A stretch of 64,000 bases of DNA from Porphyromonas gingivicanis JCM 15907 (lineage in GTDB: Bacteria > Bacteroidota > Bacteroidia > Bacteroidales > Porphyromonadaceae), in the NCBI RefSeq assembly GCF_000614585.1, contig NZ_BAKX01000002.1:186001-250000 (forward strand), read 5' to 3'. Shown in pieces: positions 59,067-64,000 of this stretch. The position numbers were made by a program, and so were the translations under genes. Within the stretch, counting starts at the first letter, position 1. The number at the start of each line of letters is the position of its first letter. Below the pieces are notes generated by a model. The model was not told the DNA's origin. It saw only the letters and a list, made by a program, of their open reading frames with translations, and did not search any database.

Positions 59067-60473
59067 ATGAAGAAACAAACGATTGCCATTGCCTTGGCAC
59101 TCTTTTCGTCTATGGCAACTTCCTCTTTGTGGGGACAAACAGCAGGCAAAGGAGGTTTAGATGAAAAAGCCCTTCAAACAATCCGTCAAGGATTTCAAAA
59201 CACTCCTTCTGAAAGAGCCTTGCGCAATGCTATCTTGGTAAATGGAATGACTTTTACCAATGGAAGCAACACTATCAAACCCGATGGACGTTTTTCTCAT
59301 CGTGTAAAGAGTAAGGGAGTTACAGACCAACAGAAGAGCGGTCGTTGCTGGCTCTTTACAGGGCTAAATGTCTTAAGAGCCGACCTTATCAACCAGCACA
59401 AAACAGGAGAGTTCTTCTTCTCACATAACTACTCCTTCTTTTGGGATCAGTTAGAGAAATCAAACCTCTTTCTACAAGGTATTATAGATACACGAAGTAA
59501 GGCTATCGACGAGCGTACTGTAGCATGGCTCTTTGCTCATCCAATAAATGATGGAGGGCAGTTTACAGGTGTTTCGGATAACCTTATTAAGTATGGAGTA
59601 GTACCTGCTGAAGTAATGCCTGAGACAGTTAATAGTAATAATACTAACAAACTTTCTGCTACTATCGCTAAGTTATTGCGCCAGGCTGGTATACGTTTGC
59701 GCGAAGCAGCTGCTAAGGGAGCTTCTGAGAAGCAGTTGGAAAAGCAAAAAATAGAGGTTTTACAGTCTATCTATCGCCTATTAGTACTTAATTTGGGAGA
59801 GCCTCCTACGAAGTTTACCTATACATTGAAAGATGCAGAAGGTAACCCTATCAGTACCAAAGAATACACGCCCCAAAGTTTTTACCAAGAGTTTGTGGGT
59901 AGAGACCTTAGAGATGAGTATGTAATGCTTATGAATGACCCTTCTCGTCCTTTCTACAAAACTTATCAAATCGAGTATGACCGCCATCTTTACGATGGTA
60001 AGAATTGGACATATATAAACCTCCCTATAGAAGACCTCAAAGCTATGGCCATAGCCTCCATTAAGGATAATACTATGATGTACTATTCTTGTGATGTGGG
60101 TAAAGAGTTGGACAGTAAGAATGGTATCCTTAGTCTCAACTACAATGACTATGAAGCAGTATTAGGAGTACCTTTTACAATGAGTAAAAAGGAGCGTATA
60201 CAGTCTGGTGACAGTGGCTCTACGCATGCTATGACACTTGTAGCTGTAGACTTGGATGCTAACGGAAAGCCTCTAAAATGGTTGGTAGAAAATAGTTGGG
60301 GTAGCACCTCTGGATACCAAGGACACTTGATTATTACCGATGAGTGGTTTGATGCTTACACTTTCCGCATTGTAGTAGAAAAGAAATATCTCAATGATAC
60401 AGCTAAGGGACTTTTGAATCAAAAGGCTACCATGTTGCCACCTTGGGATCCTATGTTCCGTTCAGAGGAGTAA
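59067..60473 (+). CDS. Secreted C1B cysteine aminopeptidase (bleomycin hydrolase type)
   Basis: 468 residues with a signal peptide (IAIALALFSSMATSSLWGQ), unlike the cytoplasmic PepC of Gram-positives. The papain-like catalytic triad is complete: Cys in QQKSGRCWLFTGLN, His in GSTHAMTLVAVD, Asn in WLVENSWG. Such enzymes act as hexameric aminopeptidases in a closed cage. The export signal suggests periplasmic peptide trimming. It follows porZ by 29 bases, the same arrangement as PG1604/PG1605 in P. gingivalis, so it may be read together with it. Confidence 0.9.
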   Translation: MKKQTIAIALALFSSMATSSLWGQTAGKGGLDEKALQTIRQGFQNTPSERALRNAILVNGMTFTNGSNTIKPDGRFSHRVKSKGVTDQQKSGRCWLFTGLNVLRADLINQHKTGEFFFSHNYSFFWDQLEKSNLFLQGIIDTRSKAIDERTVAWLFAHPINDGGQFTGVSDNLIKYGVVPAEVMPETVNSNNTNKLSATIAKLLRQAGIRLREAAAKGASEKQLEKQKIEVLQSIYRLLVLNLGEPPTKFTYTLKDAEGNPISTKEYTPQSFYQEFVGRDLRDEYVMLMNDPSRPFYKTYQIEYDRHLYDGKNWTYINLPIEDLKAMAIASIKDNTMMYYSCDVGKELDSKNGILSLNYNDYEAVLGVPFTMSKKERIQSGDSGSTHAMTLVAVDLDANGKPLKWLVENSWGSTSGYQGHLIITDEWFDAYTFRIVVEKKYLNDTAKGLLNQKATMLPPWDPMFRSEE

Positions 60474-60531
60474 TTTTCTTCCACGAACATAATACAAAAA
60501 TGCCTTAAAGAAAGCAATTGAATAATTTATT

Positions 60532-60587
60532 AGATGTTAGCAAGAGTACTTCCTAAGAGGGAAAAATCTTTTGCTAACATCTTTTTT
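60532..60587 (+). terminator. Terminator after the C1B peptidase gene
   Basis: AGATGTTAGCAA / TTGCTAACATCT (12 pairs) with a 26-base loop, followed by TTTTT; 58 bases after the stop. Confidence 0.85.
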
Positions 60588-60659
60588 GAATTCATAATGT
60601 ATGTCTTTTGACTAAGAAAAAGAGAGTTAATCCTCTCTTTCTAAAAAGAATAATAATCA

Positions 60660-60699
60660 AAAACTCCCTTCCAAACTTTTGTCTGAAAGGGAGTTTTTC
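60660..60699 (-). terminator. Terminator after the SRP RNA-tRNA-Thr unit
   Basis: AAAACTCCCTTC / GAAAGGGAGTTTTT inverted repeat; on the minus strand the right arm ends with a T-run (AGTTTTTG). It is 11 bases after the tRNA 3' end. The arms also give a T-run on the plus strand, so it may be bidirectional. Confidence 0.8.
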
Positions 60700-60709
60700 A
60701 CTCTTTTGA

Positions 60710-60782
60710 GCCTCTTGTCGGATTCGAACCAACGACCCCGAGATTACAAATCACGTGCTCTGGCCAACTGAGCTAAAGAGGC
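60710..60782 (-). tRNA. tRNA-Thr (anticodon TGT)
   Basis: 73 nucleotides that fold into a standard cloverleaf: acceptor GCCTCTT / AAGAGGC, D-loop with AGCTCAGTTGG, anticodon loop TTTGTAA (anticodon TGT reads ACA), and T-arm GGTTCGAATCC. The CCA end is not encoded. It is read directly after the SRP RNA (5 bases between) on the minus strand. Confidence 0.96.
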
Positions 60783-60787
60783 ATACA

Positions 60788-60882
60788 GGTGAGCAACCTA
60801 CATCGCACCGCTACGACCTACTACCCTTGCTGCGATCAAGCCCTGGGGGATTCACAGGGAGCTGGTCGTGTAGGACTCACCC
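60788..60882 (-). ncRNA. ffs: Signal recognition particle RNA, small bacterial (4.5S) type
   Basis: About 95 nucleotides. The ends pair (GGGTGAG with CTCACC), inner helices CCTAC/GTAGG and ACGACC/GGTCGT follow, and the domain IV core shows CAGG on one side and AGCA on the other, the symmetric loop that binds Ffh. The apical loop between them (GC-TTGATC-GC) is not the usual GGAA tetraloop. Preceded by TACTTTTG, a -7 element, 6 bases before the 5' end. Confidence 0.85.
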
Positions 60883-60887
60883 GAGTG

Positions 60888-60918
60888 CAAAAGTACTACT
60901 TTTTTTGATATCTGCAAT
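60888..60918 (-). promoter_or_regulatory. Promoter for SRP RNA and tRNA-Thr
   Basis: On the minus strand: ATTG (one mismatch to TTTG), 19 bases, TACTTTTG (full match). The RNA begins about 6 bases after the -7 element. Confidence 0.6.
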
Positions 60919-60949
60919 ATCTTCTTTCAAAAAAGGCTCTCTTTTTTAT

Positions 60950-62140
60950 TTATGAACGGATAATACCATTGGCTACAAAGACTTTATGTAACGCATTTAT
61001 AGCGAAGTCCAACTGTTCCTTGGTGTGGGTAGCCATCAGACTGAAGCGAATGAGCGTATCTTCGGGGGGAACTGCAGGAGAAACTACAGGGTTTACAAAG
61101 ACCCCCTCTTGGAAAAGATCGCGCGTTATGCAGAAAGTAGCCTCATTGTTTCGGATGAAAAGGGGGATAATAGGCGTAGAAGTATTGCCTATTTCGAATC
61201 CTAATGAACGGAAGCGGTCAAGGGCATAATGGGTAAGTTCCCAAAGACGTTCGAAACGTTCAGGTTCAGAAAGCATAATATCCAAAGCTGCATTGGCAGC
61301 TGCTGTAGAAGCAGGTGTACAACTGGCACTAAAGATATAACTGCGAGCATGGTGACGAAGGTAGTTGATAAGCACTTTGTCGCCTGCCACGAAACCTCCA
61401 AGTGAAGCAAACGATTTGCTGAATGTACCCATAATAAGGTCTACATCTTGACTAAGTCCATAGTGATGGCAAACCCCTCGTCCACAGTCGCCCAGCACTC
61501 CTATACCATGTGCCTCATCGACCATCAAAGTTGCTTTGTATTTCTTAGCCAAACGTACTATTTCGGGTAGATTACAAATATCTCCCTCCATAGAAAAGAC
61601 GCCATCTACAACAATGAGGATTATTTTACCTGGAGTACATTGCTTTAATCGACGCTCCAAAGAAGCCATATCATTGTGTTTATACTTGAGCTTAGTACTA
61701 TAAGTCAAACGCATTCCCTCAATGATAGAAGCGTGGTTAAGCTCATCCCAAATGATATAATCCTCTCTCCCCGTAAGGATAGAAACCACCCCTAAGTTTA
61801 CCTGAAAACCTGTCGAGAAGATAATTGCATCGTCTTTACCTAAAAACTCAGCCAATCTTTTCTCTAAAGCGATATGACTGTCTAAAGTTCCATTTAAGAA
61901 ACGGCTACCAGCACATCCAGTACCATATTTTTCGGTAGCCTCGATGGCTGCTTTCTTAAGAATAGGATGGTTTGTAAGCCCTAAATAGGAGTTAGAGCCA
62001 AACATAAGCACCTTACGCCCATCAATAATCACTTCCGTGTCTTGTTCGGACTCTATCTTACGGAAATAGGGGTATATCCCCATAGCTTGAGCTTCTTGAG
62101 GGGCCGTATAGGAGGCCAATTTTTCTTGGAGTATTTTCAT
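60950..62140 (-). CDS. spt: Serine palmitoyltransferase (alpha-oxoamine synthase family)
   Basis: 396 residues from ATG 62140 (MKILQEKLASYT). PLP-dependent enzyme condensing serine with a long-chain acyl-CoA to 3-ketodihydrosphingosine, first step of sphingolipid synthesis. The family motifs are present: FGSNSYLGLTNHP, GTGCAGSRFLNGT, the Asp of the PLP pocket in LMVDEAHGIGVLG, and the PLP Lys in GTFSKSFASLGGFVAG. Bacterial relatives are often annotated as 8-amino-7-oxononanoate synthase or glycine C-acetyltransferase (Kbl); the pattern and the lineage favour SPT, as in P. gingivalis PG1780. It starts 52 bases after rnc. Confidence 0.85.
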   Translation of the reverse strand: MKILQEKLASYTAPQEAQAMGIYPYFRKIESEQDTEVIIDGRKVLMFGSNSYLGLTNHPILKKAAIEATEKYGTGCAGSRFLNGTLDSHIALEKRLAEFLGKDDAIIFSTGFQVNLGVVSILTGREDYIIWDELNHASIIEGMRLTYSTKLKYKHNDMASLERRLKQCTPGKIILIVVDGVFSMEGDICNLPEIVRLAKKYKATLMVDEAHGIGVLGDCGRGVCHHYGLSQDVDLIMGTFSKSFASLGGFVAGDKVLINYLRHHARSYIFSASCTPASTAAANAALDIMLSEPERFERLWELTHYALDRFRSLGFEIGNTSTPIIPLFIRNNEATFCITRDLFQEGVFVNPVVSPAVPPEDTLIRFSLMATHTKEQLDFAINALHKVFVANGIIRS

Positions 62141-62191
62141 ATTACTATTATTACACTGTAAGAAGTTACTACTTCTTAAGTACAATTTGGG

Positions 62192-62973
62192 TTAATTGGT
62201 CGAAGAGGGAGGGGCAGATTTTTTACGAAGAACTGCCAGCGCATGCTTAGCAGCCACCTGCTCAGAACCTTTTTTAGTAGAACTTTTTCCTTCCCCTAAA
62301 GCAACGCCATCTACATACACTCGGGAGACAAAAGTACAATGAGGACCTGGATTGTGGTGTACGAGACGGAAATCTATCTCTATCTTTTCTTTAAGTCCCC
62401 ACTCAAGTAACTTATTTTTAAAGTTGATACCTAAGTCGGGGTTTTCCTGATTGATTTCTTCAAAAATAGAAATCATCTTTTGGCGAACAAACCTCTCTGC
62501 TTGCTCAAAACCCTTGTCCAAAAAGATAGCTCCTACAATAGCTTCTAAAGCATTGCCCAAAGCATCTTTTGCCAAAGGGTTGTTTTTATTCTTAATAAGT
62601 ACTTTATCTATACCTATTCGCTTGGCAATGGAGTCTCCAATCTCTCGAGACACAATGCGTGCTTTCTTCTCAGACATTGGCCCTACGAGCTGTCGGGATA
62701 CTTCAAATAGAGATATTTGGAAACAATAGCCCCAATGACACTGTCTCCCAAAAACTCTAAACGGTCGTTATCCTTTTGATTAGAATGCCTTTGCGCTCCT
62801 GTTTGATGGCAAGAAGGGTCTATAAGAGCCAAGCGATAGTATTCCTTATTGCGAATACTAAAATCCAGAATACTCTCCAACACAGCCCAATTTGGCTCGT
62901 TCTTCTTCTTCCTAAATTTACCAAAATAGTTAGAGGAAAAAAAGTTCAAAACCGTCGCCCAATTCATAGACAA
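62192..62973 (-). CDS. rnc: Ribonuclease III (frame broken at ~62696)
   Basis: Double-strand-specific endoribonuclease, ~260 residues when joined. The catalytic domain carries the signature NDRLEFLGDSVIGAIV and later the acidic NALEAIVGAIFLDKG; the C-terminal dsRNA-binding domain is visible (FKNKLLEWG ... ALGEGKSSTKKGSEQVAAKHAL). The frame stops after KYPDSS; one missing C near 62696 restores KYPRQLVGPMSEKKARIVSREIG and joins the two domains. fabF lies upstream on the same strand, the common acpP-fabF-rnc order. A hairpin with a 10-bp perfect stem (63015-63056) precedes it. Confidence 0.92.
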
Positions 62974-63014
62974 TGTAATGATTGTGTATTGAGAGTTATA
63001 CTATCAAACAAAGA

Positions 63015-63056
63015 GTAAGGGACACCCTTTACATATATCAAGGAGATGTCCCTTAC
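63015..63056 (-). promoter_or_regulatory. Strong stem-loop between fabF and rnc
   Basis: GTAAGGGACA pairs perfectly with TGTCCCTTAC (10 bp) around a 22-base loop that can form a further short CCTT/AAGG stem. It lies 42 bases before the rnc start and has only a weak T-rich tail, so it could be an attenuator, an RNA-processing site or a partial terminator. Confidence 0.55.
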
Positions 63057-63101
63057 TTCATTTAGCCAATTTTATACAGCATTGAGCCTATCACAAAATA
63101 C

Positions 63102-64000
63102 TTATTGGTATTTCTTAAAGAGTACGGAAGCATTATGACCACCAAAACCAAAAGTATTGGATATAGCTACCCGTACATCTCTCTTACAAGGCTTGTTGTA
63201 CGTATAATTCAACGATGGATCTACTTCTGGATCGTCATCATCGTCTGAGTGATTAATCGTGGGAGGAATAATATTTTCTGCCACAGACTTCACGGCAACG
63301 AATGCCTCCAAAGCCCCAGCAGCCCCCAACAGGTGTCCCGTCATTGATTTCGTCGAGCTAATGTTCAAGCGAGTAGCATGCTCTCCAAAGACAGCTTTTA
63401 TGGCTTTAACCTCGCTAACATCTCCTACTGGAGTACTCGTACCGTGAACGTTGATATAATCCACATCGGCAGGAGTCATACCTGAGTCTTCCAGCACACG
63501 CTTCATAACGAGCTGTGCGCCCAATCCCTCGGGATGACTTGCTGTAAGATGGTGAGCATCGGCAGAAAGACCGAAGCCTCCAAACTCGGCATATATCTTT
63601 GCCCCACGAGCAAGAGCATGCTCTAACTCTTCCAAGATAAGCACACAACTACCCTCTCCCAATACAAAGCCGTCACGACTCTTACTGAAAGGACGACTTG
63701 CCGTCTGAGGACTATCATTGCGTGTTGAAAGAGCGTTCATCGCTGTAAAACCACCAATACCAGCAGCAGTAACAGATGCCTCACTACCACCTGCAAGCAT
63801 CATATCTGCCTTACCTAAACGGATCATAATGGCAGCATCGATAATTGCGTTAGTAGATGAAGCACAAGCAGAAGCTACAGAATAGTTAGGGCCATTGAAT
63901 CCATACTCGATAGATACTAACCCTGCAGCGATGTCTGAAATCATCTTAGGAATAAAGAACGGATTGAAACGAGGTCCCACTTCGGGAGAGTATTGCATTA
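63102..64000 (-). CDS. fabF: 3-oxoacyl-[acyl-carrier-protein] synthase II (gene continues past the window)
   Basis: The C-terminal ~298 residues are present; the start lies beyond base 64000. FabF elongates acyl-ACP by condensing malonyl-ACP. Catalytic residues: Cys in SVASACASSTNA, His in INVHGTSTPVGDV and His in SMTGHLLGAAGA; the C-terminal ISNTFGFGGHNA is standard. The acidic run DDDDDPEVDPSLNY is slightly unusual but found in Bacteroidetes. fabF is followed by rnc on the same strand. Confidence 0.95.
   Translation of the reverse strand, partial: MQYSPEVGPRFNPFFIPKMISDIAAGLVSIEYGFNGPNYSVASACASSTNAIIDAAIMIRLGKADMMLAGGSEASVTAAGIGGFTAMNALSTRNDSPQTASRPFSKSRDGFVLGEGSCVLILEELEHALARGAKIYAEFGGFGLSADAHHLTASHPEGLGAQLVMKRVLEDSGMTPADVDYINVHGTSTPVGDVSEVKAIKAVFGEHATRLNISSTKSMTGHLLGAAGALEAFVAVKSVAENIIPPTINHSDDDDDPEVDPSLNYTYNKPCKRDVRVAISNTFGFGGHNASVLFKKYQ

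Noticed and set aside
62192-62973. Two separate genes for the RNase III domains
   Set aside because: The pieces are complementary halves of one standard protein and rejoin when one C is added to a C-run.
1-64000. CRISPR array, prophage, integrase or insertion sequence
   Set aside because: No regular spaced repeat array, no transposase or integrase-like frame and no terminal inverted repeats were seen; the repeats found are short and few.

Overview
The window is chromosomal DNA from a member of the Bacteroidales, most probably a Porphyromonas or close relative. The evidence is the gene content: type IX secretion (T9SS) parts and cargo (PorZ, GldH, a protein with a T9SS-type C-terminal sorting domain), serine palmitoyltransferase for sphingolipids, DUF4270, DUF4292, DUF5063 and DUF5686 families, TonB receptors with a carboxypeptidase-regulatory-like head, a RicT/PSP1 protein, and promoters of the Bacteroidetes type TTTG-N19-21-TAnnTTTG. 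Shine-Dalgarno-like sites are not prominent. No phage, insertion sequence, CRISPR array or integrase was found.

Layout. 1-3300: end of pheT, yebC, a dNTPase. 3300-6840: a long gene-poor leader with tandem repeats, then an InlJ-like leucine-rich-repeat T9SS cargo gene. 6836-16850: a lamin-tail protein on the minus strand, then asd, DUF5063, a 3'-5' exonuclease, guaA, panB and the overlapping pair murF/rpoN. 16876-19521: a large DUF5686 outer-membrane protein. 19943-24047 (minus): a three-gene outer-membrane uptake locus resembling Bacteroides BtuB/BtuG (vitamin B12). 24338-30151: ruvC, a CDF-like cation transporter, mscL, a NupG-like permease, DUF4270, a short glycogen-synthase-like protein. 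30332-33626 (minus): a putative metal operon (Cys-rich exported protein, TonB receptor, periplasmic HMA protein). 34280-42335: ricT, gldH, then a TolC/MFP/RND efflux operon ending in a small PII-like gene. 42656-46988: queF, a diacylglycerol-kinase-like gene, a receiver-less sigma-54 activator, lptE, a TPR-like gene, secG. 47360-54704: a lipoprotein, pdxB, dut, a TPR protein, DUF4292, an EnvC-like activator, ribF. 54884-60473: birA and a YjbR protein (minus), then rdgB, porZ and a secreted bleomycin-hydrolase-type peptidase. 60710-64000 (minus): tRNA-Thr, SRP RNA, serine palmitoyltransferase, rnc, fabF.

Many genes serve the envelope: LPS export (lptE), peptidoglycan (murF, EnvC-like), secretion (secG, porZ), TonB uptake and drug/metal efflux. 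Most others are core housekeeping functions.

The most striking property is data-related. Thirteen otherwise intact genes, including the normally essential asd, guaA and ribF, carry about 16 reading-frame breaks. Nearly all can be explained by one or two bases missing (rarely added) in a short homopolymer. This looks much more like consensus sequencing error than biology, so those genes are annotated as single full-length CDS with the break noted.
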